Part shown: positions 27,869-39,517 of the stretch, piece after piece
Layout of the letters: each line of letters begins with the position of its first letter
Numbering within the stretch: position 1 is the first letter of the stretch
NCBI GenBank assembly: GCA_022824865.1
Contig: JAJDZD010000072.1
Span: 196,848 to 260,847, forward strand
DNA: 64,000 nt
Source of the DNA: Chloroflexota bacterium
GTDB taxonomy: Bacteria; Chloroflexota; UBA11872
Direction: 5' to 3'
Position numbers and translations under genes: made by a program
Notes under the pieces: model-generated
What the model was told of the DNA's origin: nothing
Seen by the model: only the letters and a program-made list of their open reading frames with translations
Databases searched by the model: none

Positions 27869-29266
27869 ATGAATCCCACCGGGCGCCTCGCGCGCATATT
27901 TAAGCAGGCTGGCTTCGACCTCTATCTTGTCGGCGGGCCGGTTCGCGACCGCATCCTCGGTCGACCGTCAAGCGACCTGGACTTCACGACTGGGGCGCAT
28001 CCTGATCGAGTGAAGGTGCTGGCTCGCCGAGCGGGCGCCACAAGCATCTATACCGTGGGCGAGCGATTCGGGACTATCGGGGCCGTCTTTGAAGGTAATC
28101 CGGTGGAAATCACCACCTTTCGCTCGGAGTCCTACAGTCCCGGATCGCGCAAACCCAGCGTCCAGTTTGGCGACTCGCTGGAGGCCGATCTCAGCCGGCG
28201 TGATTTCACCATCAACGCGATGGCGCAGGATGTGCTGAACGGACGCATCATCGATCCGCACGGGGGGCTCGCCGACCTGGTTGCCAGACGAATACGGGCG
28301 GTGGGCGTTGCCGACGACCGATTCACGGAAGATCCGTTGCGTGTCCTGCGCTGTGTGCGCTTTGCGGCGCAATTGGAATTCGACATCGAGGCCGGGACGC
28401 TGGCGGCGGCGCGGCGCACGGCGGGCGAGCTTCGCCATGTCAGCGCCGAGCGGATTGGGGCTGAGCTCAACTTGACGCTGCTCTCACGGGAGCCCGGCCG
28501 AGCTCTGGTCGCGCTATTGGAGATCGGGGTGCTTGGCCAGGTGATGCCCGAGCTGATTCCCCTGCAGCAGACCGAGCAAGAAGAGCATCGGCAGCACAAG
28601 GACGTTTTTGCCCACACCATGCGGGTGTTGGCCAACACGCCGCGAGTGCCCGAGATCCGTTGGGCGGCGCTGATGCACGACGTGGGCAAGCCGCGGACAA
28701 AGTCCATCCGCAACCGGCGCATCCGGTTCTTCGGGCACGAGGAAGTGGGCGCCCGGATGGCGCGGCGCATCATGCGTCGGCTGAAATTCGATGGAAGGCT
28801 GACGGATCGAGTGACGCATATCGTCCGGCTGCACATGCGCGCGAACGCCTATGAGCCTGGATGGACCGACGGGGCGGTGCGCCGGTTCATTCGTGAGGCC
28901 GGTGAGGATCTGGACACGTTGATCGCCCTGTCGCGGGCCGATATCACGAGCTATCGCCCACGGCGCATTGAGGCCGGCCTGGCCCGTGTGGCCGAATTGC
29001 AAGCGCGCTGCGAGCACCTGCAGGCGGAGCGTGACGTCGCGGAACTGGACTCTCCGCTGGATGGAAACGACCTGATGCAACTGTTCGACCGCCCGCCGGG
29101 CGTGTGGATCAAGCCGATCAAGCAGTATCTGCTGGACTTGGTGTTGGACGGTGAACTCGAGCCGGACGATGTGGCGGGCGCCCGGGTCCTGGCCGAAGCG
29201 TTTGTCCGGCGTCACGCTGAGGCCGCTGACGCAATTGAGTCGGGAGCACACCATGCCCAGCGCTGA
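27869..29266 (+). CDS. cca: CCA-adding enzyme / polyA polymerase family tRNA nucleotidyltransferase
   Basis: 465-aa class II nucleotidyltransferase that builds or repairs the 3' CCA of tRNAs. The head domain has LVGGPVRDRILGR and the metal-binding DLDF; RRDFTINAMA and the neck-domain EDPLRVLRCVRFAA are diagnostic. The C-terminal HD domain (WAALMHDVGKP) suggests phosphohydrolase activity, as in the HD-containing subfamily. It lies 21 bp after the VWA gene and overlaps the next small gene by 14 bp. Confidence 0.9.
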   Translation: MNPTGRLARIFKQAGFDLYLVGGPVRDRILGRPSSDLDFTTGAHPDRVKVLARRAGATSIYTVGERFGTIGAVFEGNPVEITTFRSESYSPGSRKPSVQFGDSLEADLSRRDFTINAMAQDVLNGRIIDPHGGLADLVARRIRAVGVADDRFTEDPLRVLRCVRFAAQLEFDIEAGTLAAARRTAGELRHVSAERIGAELNLTLLSREPGRALVALLEIGVLGQVMPELIPLQQTEQEEHRQHKDVFAHTMRVLANTPRVPEIRWAALMHDVGKPRTKSIRNRRIRFFGHEEVGARMARRIMRRLKFDGRLTDRVTHIVRLHMRANAYEPGWTDGAVRRFIREAGEDLDTLIALSRADITSYRPRRIEAGLARVAELQARCEHLQAERDVAELDSPLDGNDLMQLFDRPPGVWIKPIKQYLLDLVLDGELEPDDVAGARVLAEAFVRRHAEAADAIESGAHHAQR

Positions 29267-29507
29267 AGCTGGCGAGTCCTGGGAACGTCTGCGAAGCTGG
29301 CTGCGGCGGCGAATCGATCAGATGGCCGCCGACGATTACTCGCGACTGCCGTCCTCGTTTGCCAGCGATGACGGTCACGTGGCTAGCGAGGCCTATACGA
29401 CCGTGTTGATCGCGATGGAAGTCATCGAGGGCCGGCGAACGACGCCGGGGCGTGAACCGGGTAGGGCCCCCGGCGATTCGCACCCGCCGATTCCAGGTCC
29501 GCCGTAA
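29253..29507 (+). CDS. Small hypothetical protein (84 aa)
   Basis: Not recognised. A 55-residue amphipathic N-terminal part (WERLRSWLRRRIDQMAADD...) is followed by an Arg/Pro/Gly-rich tail. Gene status is supported by a GGGAG box before ATG 29253, by a 14-bp overlap with the end of cca, and by a TAATG stop/start overlap with the aldo/keto reductase gene. It may couple translation between the two larger genes. Confidence 0.55.
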   Translation: MPSAEAGESWERLRSWLRRRIDQMAADDYSRLPSSFASDDGHVASEAYTTVLIAMEVIEGRRTTPGREPGRAPGDSHPPIPGPP

Positions 29508-30478
29508 TGTCCGAACCCGGCGACTATTTCTCGCTGCGCACGTTGGGCACGACCGGGCTTCGGGTCACACCGTTGTGCGTTGGCACGGCGGCGCTTGGGG
29601 ACATGCCGGAGACCTTCGCGTATTCGGTAGCTGAAGACGACGCGTTGGCGGCTGTTCGGGAATCGCTTGGCAGCTCCATCAACTTCATCGACACCGCAGC
29701 GTCGTACGGTGACGGCGAGAGCGAACGGCGCATCGGAATTGTGCTGCGAGAACTCGGCGGAATCCCCGACGGCTACGTGGTTGGAACCAAGGCCGACCGC
29801 GACCTCACGACCGGCGATTTCAGCGGGGCGCAAATGCGCCGCTCGGTTGAGCGGAGCCTCGATCTATTGGGCCTCGACCGTCTGCAGCTTCTGCATCTTC
29901 ACGATCCGGAGCACTCGACGTTTGACGCTATTGCCGCTCCCGGCGGCCCCTTGGACGTGCTGCTGGACTTGAAGGCGGAGGGTCTGATCGAGCACCTGGG
30001 CGTAGCCGGCGGACCGATCGACCAGGAAATCCGCTATGTCGAGACAGGCTGCTTTGAGGTGGTGGTCACACACAACCGCTACACGCTGCTGAACCGCTCG
30101 GCCGAACCGCTGCTGGAGATTGCGGCCATGCGCAACGTGGCCGTGCTTAACGCGGCGCCCTACGGGAGCGGCATCCTGTCGCGCGGACCGGAGTCGTATC
30201 CGCGGTACGCCTACCAGGCCGCGTCGTCCGAGATGGTGGCGCGCGCGCGGCGCCTGCAAGCCATCTGTGATCGCTACGGGATTCCGCTGGCCGCGGCCGC
30301 GCTGCAGTTTTCGCTGAAGGATCCGCGCATTGTCTCGACGATCGTGGGCGCCAGCCGGCCCGACCGCATTGAGAAGACGCTGGTCCTGGCCGCGTTCGAG
30401 ATTCCTGACGAACTCTGGGAAGAACTGGAATTGGTTCCGTCGTCGTCCATCGATCCGGAAACGCACCGATGGAATTGA
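29507..30478 (+). CDS. Aldo/keto reductase family protein
   Basis: 323-aa TIM-barrel NAD(P)H oxidoreductase, of the D-threo-aldose/L-fucose dehydrogenase-like branch. N-terminal LGTTGLRVTPLCVGTAALG, INFIDTAASYGDGESERRIG with the catalytic Asp/Tyr, and GTKADRD with the catalytic Lys are in order. The fourth residue of the tetrad is in LLHLHDPE. NADP-binding TIVGASRPDRIEKT lies near the C-terminus. The substrate cannot be told; aldoses are the family's usual choice. Overlaps the preceding 84-aa gene by 1 base. Confidence 0.88.
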   Translation: MSEPGDYFSLRTLGTTGLRVTPLCVGTAALGDMPETFAYSVAEDDALAAVRESLGSSINFIDTAASYGDGESERRIGIVLRELGGIPDGYVVGTKADRDLTTGDFSGAQMRRSVERSLDLLGLDRLQLLHLHDPEHSTFDAIAAPGGPLDVLLDLKAEGLIEHLGVAGGPIDQEIRYVETGCFEVVVTHNRYTLLNRSAEPLLEIAAMRNVAVLNAAPYGSGILSRGPESYPRYAYQAASSEMVARARRLQAICDRYGIPLAAAALQFSLKDPRIVSTIVGASRPDRIEKTLVLAAFEIPDELWEELELVPSSSIDPETHRWN

Positions 30479-30554
30479 ATTCGAACGCATCCCTGAATTC
30501 ATCTGGATGTCGGGCATTGCGGCCGGGCGAAACTGAGCGCTGGCGGAGGGGCCG

Positions 30555-31232
30555 ATGAGCATCGGCGGTTCGAGTCGGGTTCTCGTCGGCCTGATTGTGG
30601 TGGCGGTGGGGGTGCTGCTGCTCCTTGGCAACCTGGGGCTCGGCGACTTCAGCCCCTGGGAATACGCGCCATCGCTCCTCATCGTCCTGGGTCTTTGGGC
30701 GTTGGCTCGCAGCGGTTTTCGCGGGTCGATTGGTCCCTGGGTTCTGATCGGAATCGGGGTGGCCGTTCAGCTCTCAGTTCTCGACGAGGTTCCGGACGTC
30801 GTTCGTGGGGCCGTATGGCCGGTACTCATCATCGTCGCGGGCGTGCTGCTTATCCTCACACGTGCGTCATTCGGCGGTGGCGGATCCACAACCAGCCGGT
30901 CCGGCGGCGGGTTGAGTCGCGTGGCCGTGTTCAACAGCGTGAATGACGAAGTGGATGGACCGTTCACCGGCTTGCAGGCGACGACGCTGTTCGGCGGGGC
31001 GGAATACGACCTGCGTAGGGCTCGCGTCGAGCGGCCGCCGGCGGTCATTGACGTCACCTGCATGTTCGGCGGCGTGGAACTGCGCGTGCCGGAGGACTGG
31101 ACCGTCCACAACGACATTGTGGCCCTGTTTGGGGGCGTTGACGACAAGCGCGAAGATCCGTGGGCCCAGGGCGAGGCGACGGTCAGCATCCGAGGCACCG
31201 TGCTGTTCGGTGGGCTAACGATCAAGGAATGA
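30555..31232 (+). CDS. LiaF/LiaI-like membrane protein
   Basis: 225 aa. Four hydrophobic spans in the first 100 residues (VLVGLIVVAVGVLLLLGN is the first) are followed by a Gly/Ser linker and a C-terminal beta-repeat domain. That domain carries the recurring motif LFGGAE / MFGGVE / LFGGVD / LFGGLT, typical of the LiaF/DUF2154 'cell wall-active antibiotics response' family. In Firmicutes LiaF represses the LiaRS envelope-stress system; no LiaRS genes are present here. It stands alone between the reductase and GMC genes. Confidence 0.82.
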   Translation: MSIGGSSRVLVGLIVVAVGVLLLLGNLGLGDFSPWEYAPSLLIVLGLWALARSGFRGSIGPWVLIGIGVAVQLSVLDEVPDVVRGAVWPVLIIVAGVLLILTRASFGGGGSTTSRSGGGLSRVAVFNSVNDEVDGPFTGLQATTLFGGAEYDLRRARVERPPAVIDVTCMFGGVELRVPEDWTVHNDIVALFGGVDDKREDPWAQGEATVSIRGTVLFGGLTIKE

Positions 31233-31286
31233 CGCGCCAACGCGCGGCTCGTATGCTTCAAGCGATTGAGTCTGGGAAGCGATGCA

Positions 31287-32903
31287 ATGGCTGCACCGGA
31301 ACTTGATTCCGATGTCCTGATCGTTGGTTCCGGCGCCTCCGGCGCCGCAGCGGCTTGGTCGCTTTCCCGCCGGGGGTTGCGGGTCACGTGTCTGGAGCAG
31401 GGCCGCTGGGTTGATCCGTCGGACTACGCGCACAGCCGCCCGGACTATGAGCTCGCCCGCCAGACCTCGTTCGCCAAGGACCCAAACGTCCGCAGCTGGG
31501 CCGAGGACTATCCCATCAACAACAGCGGGACGCCCATCCATCCGCTGATGGTCAACGCCGTCGGCGGCAGTACGGTGCATTGGAGCGGACACTTTCCGCG
31601 TATGCGGCCATCTGACTTCCGGGTGAAAACTCTGGACGGGGTGGCCGACGACTGGCCATTCACCTACTGGGACCTGGAGCCCTTCTACGACCTCAATGAC
31701 TCAATGGTGGGCGTATCGGGTTTGGCGGGCGATCCCGGCAATCCTCCGCGCAGCCCCCGACAGACGCCGCCGCTGGCCTTCGACGCCGGCTGCGAGGCTT
31801 ATTTGCGGGGTCTGGAGAAGCTGGGCTGGCACTGGTGGCCGTCCGACAACGCGCTGATCTCGGAGCCGTTTGGTGACAACCGTTCGCCCTGCAACTGCTG
31901 CGGTCCCTGTGACATTGGGTGTCCTATTGGGGCCATGTCCAGCGCCCACGTGACGTACTGGCCGAAGGCTCTGGCTCAAGGTGTGCAACTCATCACCCAC
32001 GCTCGCGTTGAGCAGATCACTGTGGACCGGGCGGGTCGTGCAACTGGCGCCCTGTACTACGACGAGCAGGGCGTGCGCCAGAGCCACTCCGCTGGCGTCG
32101 TCGTGATGGCCGCCAACGGCGTTGGCACACCTCGGCTACTGCTCAACTCAACGTCGGCACTCTATCCGAATGGCCTGGCGAACAATTCAGGCATCGTCGG
32201 CGCTTATTTGATGTTTCATCCTGTCGCACTTGTCAGTGGTGTGTTCGAAGAAGCCGTCAACGGGCAACGTGGGCCGATTGGCGGACTTATGAACTGCCAG
32301 GAGTTTTATGAAACCGACGTGTCGCGAGGCTTTGTCCGTGGCTTCGAACTCCAACTCAGCCGCAACGTCGGACCGCTTTCCGTCGCAAACGGCGGAATCC
32401 TCGGGTACCCCGTGCCGTGGGGCAATGGTCATCACGAAGCCCTGCGGTCGCGATATGCACATACGATGACGACGTCCGTGATGCTGGAGGATCTCCCGGA
32501 GCGCCAGAATCGCGTGACGCTCGATTCCGAGCTCACGGATGCGCACGGTATCCCTGCCCCACGGGTCGAGTATCGGCTGGGCAAAAACACTCAGCGCATG
32601 CTCGAATTTGGCATCGCGCGAGCTCGCGACCTCTTTGAGGCCGCCGAGGCCGTGGAAATCCTGGTTGACCCGTTAGTTCGGGAGTCCGGCTGGCACCTGA
32701 TGGGCACATGCCGGATGGGCAACGACCCGGACACATCGGTCATTAATGGATGGGGCCAGGCGCACGAGTGCCCGAACCTGTTCGTAATCGACGGCAGCAC
32801 GTTTACCACCTCCGCCGCCGTAAACCCGACCAGCACCATTCAAGCGATTGCCCTGCGCTGCGCCGACTGGCTGGGCCGAAACTATCGAGAGGTGGTGGAA
32901 TGA
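31287..32903 (+). CDS. GMC family FAD-dependent oxidoreductase
   Basis: 538-aa flavoprotein that oxidises an alcohol or sugar. The FAD Rossmann motif DVLIVGSGASGAAAAWSL opens the protein after ATG 31287, and GGSTVHWSGHF is the second GMC signature. A cysteine cluster C-C-C-x-x-C-x-x-x-C (NCCGPCDIGCP, about 31892-31924) resembles the Fe-S or structural insertion of gluconate/2-keto-gluconate dehydrogenase subunits. The C-terminal GWHLMGTCRMG and NPTSTIQAIALR carry the catalytic His/Asn region. No signal peptide is seen. The stop overlaps the next gene as ATGA; together they form a two-subunit dehydrogenase. Confidence 0.88.
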   Translation: MAAPELDSDVLIVGSGASGAAAAWSLSRRGLRVTCLEQGRWVDPSDYAHSRPDYELARQTSFAKDPNVRSWAEDYPINNSGTPIHPLMVNAVGGSTVHWSGHFPRMRPSDFRVKTLDGVADDWPFTYWDLEPFYDLNDSMVGVSGLAGDPGNPPRSPRQTPPLAFDAGCEAYLRGLEKLGWHWWPSDNALISEPFGDNRSPCNCCGPCDIGCPIGAMSSAHVTYWPKALAQGVQLITHARVEQITVDRAGRATGALYYDEQGVRQSHSAGVVVMAANGVGTPRLLLNSTSALYPNGLANNSGIVGAYLMFHPVALVSGVFEEAVNGQRGPIGGLMNCQEFYETDVSRGFVRGFELQLSRNVGPLSVANGGILGYPVPWGNGHHEALRSRYAHTMTTSVMLEDLPERQNRVTLDSELTDAHGIPAPRVEYRLGKNTQRMLEFGIARARDLFEAAEAVEILVDPLVRESGWHLMGTCRMGNDPDTSVINGWGQAHECPNLFVIDGSTFTTSAAVNPTSTIQAIALRCADWLGRNYREVVE

Positions 32904-33346
32904 CGGCGCAGTTCCTTACGCCGGAAGAATTGGCGCTGCTGTCGCTGGTCCAAAATGAACTGGTGCCGTCCTACGGCGACCTTCCGCCCGCCGGGACACT
33001 GGGCGCGGCCCTGACCGTTGACGCCTACCTCGCCGAGCAGCCGCGGCTGCGACGCCCCGTTCTGACCACTCTGCGCGCGATCGAGGTCAGAGCCGGCAAG
33101 ACACCCTTCGCTGAACTCGACTCGGGCAGGCGCGTGGAAGTACTTCGAAAGTTAGAAAACGCCGATCCCGAGTCGTTTTCCGAGCTCGTAAAGCAGACAT
33201 ACAACGCCTACTACACAAGGCCTGACGTGCAGGCGTCACTCGGTATTGACGGTCCACCGCAGCCCATGGGTTTTAAACTGCCCGCATTCGACGAGTCGCG
33301 GCTTGCGCGCGTGCGAGCCATGGGAAAACTCTGGCGGGATGCCTGA
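32900..33346 (+). CDS. Gluconate 2-dehydrogenase subunit 3-like protein
   Basis: 148-aa small subunit of GMC dehydrogenases (family Gluconate_2-dh3), needed for assembly or maturation of the flavoprotein. LTPEELALLSLVQNELVPS opens it, and SFSELVKQTYNAYYTRP lies in the middle. Translational coupling (ATGA) to the GMC gene supports the pairing. Homologues usually carry a Tat signal; this one does not. No cytochrome c subunit is adjacent. A strong hairpin follows 31 bp after the stop. Confidence 0.85.
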   Translation: MTAQFLTPEELALLSLVQNELVPSYGDLPPAGTLGAALTVDAYLAEQPRLRRPVLTTLRAIEVRAGKTPFAELDSGRRVEVLRKLENADPESFSELVKQTYNAYYTRPDVQASLGIDGPPQPMGFKLPAFDESRLARVRAMGKLWRDA

Positions 33347-33377
33347 GTCGATCCATTGATAATTCAAGCCTAAAGCG

Positions 33378-33404
33378 AAAGGCCGCGCCTTGGGCGCGGC
33401 CTTT
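33378..33404. terminator. Bidirectional hairpin terminator
   Basis: AAAGGCCGCGCC and its exact complement flank a 3-base loop (12-bp stem), with TTT or AAA at each base. It lies between the dehydrogenase operon (plus) and the 87-residue gene (minus), which converge on it, so it can serve both. Confidence 0.85.
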
Positions 33405-33421
33405 GCGTGAAGCGAGGGCGA

Positions 33422-33685
33422 CTAGCCGTCCTTCTGGACCCCCAGGTCGCCGTTACGCATTTCAAACTTCACCTTGAACCCAGCCTGGACGGCGGCCGCT
33501 TGAATTCGACCGCGCAGCGTCGGCTGTCGCTTTTTTTCGTCATCGGTCAGGCTGACGACCGTCCACTCGCCGGCCTTGCTGCGTCCGGCTGCGCGAACGA
33601 TTTCTCTGATTTCCGGGCTCACGCGCCGCATGCGCTGCGGACGGCTCGCCCATTCGCTGCCAGACACGACTTCCTTAAACTTCAT
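33422..33685 (-). CDS. Small hypothetical protein (87 aa) with strong RBS
   Basis: Not recognised. MKFKEVVSGSEWASRPQRM begins the protein; the middle is basic (MRRVSPEIREIVRAAGRSKAG) and a TVVSLTDDEKK segment precedes a predicted beta-rich end (FKVKFEMRNGDLGV). Gene status is supported by an ideal AGGAGG box seven bases before ATG 33685 and by the terminator behind it. An upstream in-frame start (33817) is less likely. The basic, folded-looking sequence could bind nucleic acid, but nothing proves it. It stands alone, with about 560 bp of non-coding DNA upstream. Confidence 0.65.
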   Translation of the reverse strand: MKFKEVVSGSEWASRPQRMRRVSPEIREIVRAAGRSKAGEWTVVSLTDDEKKRQPTLRGRIQAAAVQAGFKVKFEMRNGDLGVQKDG

Positions 33686-34247
33686 CAATCGTCCTCCTGA
33701 CGACGACACGAAGACACAAACACGACGTAAGTTTGCTACATGGCTATGTGAAGCGCAACTGTTCTTACGTTTCGTGGCAGCGACATTCAGCGTCGAGTCT
33801 TGCGGGCAAAGGCGCAATTTCCGCTGCCGCGCATGGTCTGATTAACACTTCCAGGCTCAGCCAGCGACAGTCGATTACTGATCATTGTGGAACGATTTCG
33901 TCGGTACTGAAAGTGTGGCCGAAAGCGGTGAGAGTCCCAACGCTATGCAAGCCCATTTGGCTCGATGAACGTCCAAGACCCTTCTTTACTGTTCAAGCCA
34001 CGAATGGCTCTGCGGATCTTGGACTCGGAATTCGGGCCCCGATTAGGGCGATGGTGAAGGCTTCCATCGAAGACCGGTGGCGATCGTCACGCCCATGCGA
34101 TACATGTGTCGAATCCAACGAAGCGCGCTCCGTTGGAAGATGTGGAAGCTCCGTCTGTTAGCTGAATCTCGGCCTGAGTGTGTCCAGCCTCAGCACGCTA
34201 TTGCAGCACACGATGCAACAGAAAGTGACGTAGTCAGTCTCCCTCAA
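33686..34247. other. 562-bp stretch without recognisable genes
   Basis: This interval separates the 87-aa gene from pyrK. It looks less GC-rich than its surroundings and contains stops in every frame at coding-unlike spacing, apart from one 142-codon frame (33733-34161, plus) with no RBS and no family resemblance. I find no tRNA, rRNA, IS end or repeat. It must hold the promoter of the 87-aa gene on its left side. A decayed gene or an uncharacterised RNA cannot be excluded. Confidence 0.5.
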
Positions 34248-35074
34248 CTATCCAGGTGCGAGCGGATGCGCGGTTGGGACGTGGTCCCAGGTCCAGGTGA
34301 GCGAGGACTGCGGAAACACGGGGCCGTCGTGGCAGACGCGCCTGGGACCGGTGGTCGTTTGGACGACACAGGAGTAGCAGACGCCCATAGCGCAGCCCAT
34401 GCGGGCTTCGAGGGAGGTAAACGCTGGCCGGGGACCGTGAGTAGCCGCGAGTTCACCGGTGAGTTCGGCCATGGCCCGCATCATGGGCGTGGGCCCGCAG
34501 ACAAAGATCTGGTCGCACCAACCGAACTGGTTGGGGACCAGGTCGGTTACGTAGCCGTGATGGCCGAGGGCACCATCGTCGGTGGCGATTCGATAGTCGA
34601 CGCTTGACGCCAGCCACTCCCGCGGTGTCACCTGGTGGGCATCGCGTCCGCCCGCCAGCAGGCGAACTTGTACGCCCTGGGCCGGCGCGAGGTCGGCAAG
34701 CGCAATGAGGGGCGCCAAGCCAATGCCACCGCCGACCATGAGCGCCCGTCCGCCGCCAGGTTCAAAGCAGAAGCTGCCGCCGAGCGGTCCCAGCATGTCG
34801 ATTTCGGTTCCGACAGGCTGATCCACCAGCCAGGCCGTGCCGCGGCCGACGGTATCGATCAGAAAGGCGACGTTTCCGCGGTCGGGTTCGATGCGGCTGA
34901 AACTGAGCGGCCGGCGCAACAGCGGGTCGAGTTGATCGGGCGCGCTGCACAGGACGTGGGCGAACTGTCCGGGGCGGGCGCCGGCGGCGATGAGCGGCGC
35001 TTTGTACTCGCACCACCACAGTCGTTCCGTGATACGCGTGTTGCGCAGGACGCGGGCGGACTCGATCCGCCGAG

Positions 35075-35078
<4 letters not shown>
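34248..35078 (-). CDS. pyrK: Dihydroorotate dehydrogenase electron-transfer subunit
   Basis: 276-aa FAD/2Fe-2S protein passing electrons from class 1B dihydroorotate dehydrogenase (PyrD) to NAD. A ferredoxin-reductase-like N-terminal domain has RRPLSFSRI (FAD binding) and [16 protein letters not shown] (NAD binding). The C-terminal four-Cys pattern [10 protein letters not shown] ... RRVC holds the 2Fe-2S cluster. ATG 35078 overlaps the carB stop as ATGA. It is the last gene of the pyr operon, and its obligate partner pyrD is not in the window. Confidence 0.9.
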
Positions 35079-38290
<3,212 letters not shown>

Positions 38291-38317
38291 GGGTTGGTGG
38301 GGTGAGGTTGGACCGCG

Positions 38318-39517
38318 TCATGAATGGCGGTTGTCGTCGACGAGGTCGAGGAATCGGTCGAAGAGGTACTGGTTGTCCTGAGGGCCGGGGCTGGCTTCCG
38401 GGTGGTACTGGACGGAGAAGACAGGCAACGAGTCGTGAGCCAATCCCTCGACGGAGCCGTCATTCAGATTGACGTGACTCACTCTGAAGCCGCTGCTCGA
38501 CGGGATGGAAGCCGCATCCACCTGGAAGCCGTGATTCTGGGACGTGATGTGGGCGCGGCCCGTATCCAAGTCCTTGATTGGCTGGTTGGCGCCCCGGTGG
38601 CCGTAGGGCAGCCGACTGGTGGTAGCGCCAATTGCCAGGCCGAGAATCTGATGTCCCAGGCAGACGCCCATGAGCGGGCGGCGGCCAATCAGGTCGCGGA
38701 CGGTGTCAATGGCTCGGTCGGCCTGCTCGGGGTCGCCAGGGCCGTTGCAGACGAGGACGCCGTCGGGATCGGTGCCCTCGACTTCGTGGACGCTGGCCCC
38801 ATAGGGAAGGACGTCCACGTGACATCCGCGGCTGACGAGCGAGCGCACGATGTTGGTCTTGACCCCGACGTCCAGCAGGGCGATGCGCGGCGAGCCGGCT
38901 CTCTGCGGCGGCGTGGGCCAGGGCGCCCAGCGCGTCGGGCCGGCCACGTGGCGGTCGGGGGTGGTGACCTCGCTCACGTAGCGCTGCTCGCTGTACGGGA
39001 GCACGCGCTGGGCCTCCTGTACCTGCTCGGCTGCCCATGCCTTCGCGGAGGGCGCCTGGCCGCGAATCCAGGTAAAAGGGTCCAACCCGTTAGCAACGCC
39101 TGCCGGGGCGCGACGCAGCACGCCCCGCTTGTGCCCCTTGATCCGCAGCGTGCGCGTGAGGGCGCGTGTGTCGATGCCCTGGATGCCCGGGATTCCATGC
39201 CTGGCGAGGAAACTATGCATGTTGCTCTGCTGGCGCCAGTTGCTGTGCGTAGGGGCAAGCTCGCGAACCGCCAGCCCGGCAATCCAGGGACGGCGCGATT
39301 CCACGTCGTCGGGATTGACCCCGTAGTTGTCGATGAGGGGATAGGTCATGACGACGATCTGCCCGCGATAGGAGGCGTCGGTCGAGATTTCCTGGTAGCC
39401 GGTCATGCTGGTGTTGAAGACGACCTCGCCGCCACCGGGCGCCTCCGCGCCGAAGGCGAAGCCGAAGAAAGTATCGCCGGTCTCGAGAGCGAGGACGGCG
39501 TAGTCGCTAGCCGGCAC
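38318..39517 (-). CDS. carA: Carbamoyl-phosphate synthase small (glutaminase) subunit
   Basis: 399-aa glutamine amidotransferase partner of CarB. The N-terminal domain has FNTSMTGYQEISTDASYRGQ; the class I GATase domain has the nucleophile motif GVCLGHQILGLA, the SQNHGF loop and a C-terminal QYHPEASPGP with the catalytic His/Glu. GTG 39517 gives an 11-bp overlap with pyrC. The protein is about 20 residues longer than typical, mainly in the linker between domains. Confidence 0.95.
   Translation of the reverse strand: MPASDYAVLALETGDTFFGFAFGAEAPGGGEVVFNTSMTGYQEISTDASYRGQIVVMTYPLIDNYGVNPDDVESRRPWIAGLAVRELAPTHSNWRQQSNMHSFLARHGIPGIQGIDTRALTRTLRIKGHKRGVLRRAPAGVANGLDPFTWIRGQAPSAKAWAAEQVQEAQRVLPYSEQRYVSEVTTPDRHVAGPTRWAPWPTPPQRAGSPRIALLDVGVKTNIVRSLVSRGCHVDVLPYGASVHEVEGTDPDGVLVCNGPGDPEQADRAIDTVRDLIGRRPLMGVCLGHQILGLAIGATTSRLPYGHRGANQPIKDLDTGRAHITSQNHGFQVDAASIPSSSGFRVSHVNLNDGSVEGLAHDSLPVFSVQYHPEASPGPQDNQYLFDRFLDLVDDNRHS

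Noticed and set aside
29253-29507. Antitoxin or toxin gene interpretation of the 84-aa protein
   Set aside because: No toxin partner is next to it and no family motif is visible; kept only as a hypothetical gene.
33378-33404. Riboswitch or CRISPR-like repeat
   Set aside because: A single 12-bp hairpin between convergent genes is fully explained as a bidirectional terminator; no repeats of it occur elsewhere that I can see.
34095-34145. tRNA-like T-arm fragment (GTCGAATCC context)
   Set aside because: The TTC of the T-loop is missing and no acceptor or anticodon stem can be formed around it.
33733-34161. 142-codon plus-strand frame in the gap before pyrK
   Set aside because: No ribosome site, no recognisable family and composition unlike the neighbouring genes; treated as non-coding.
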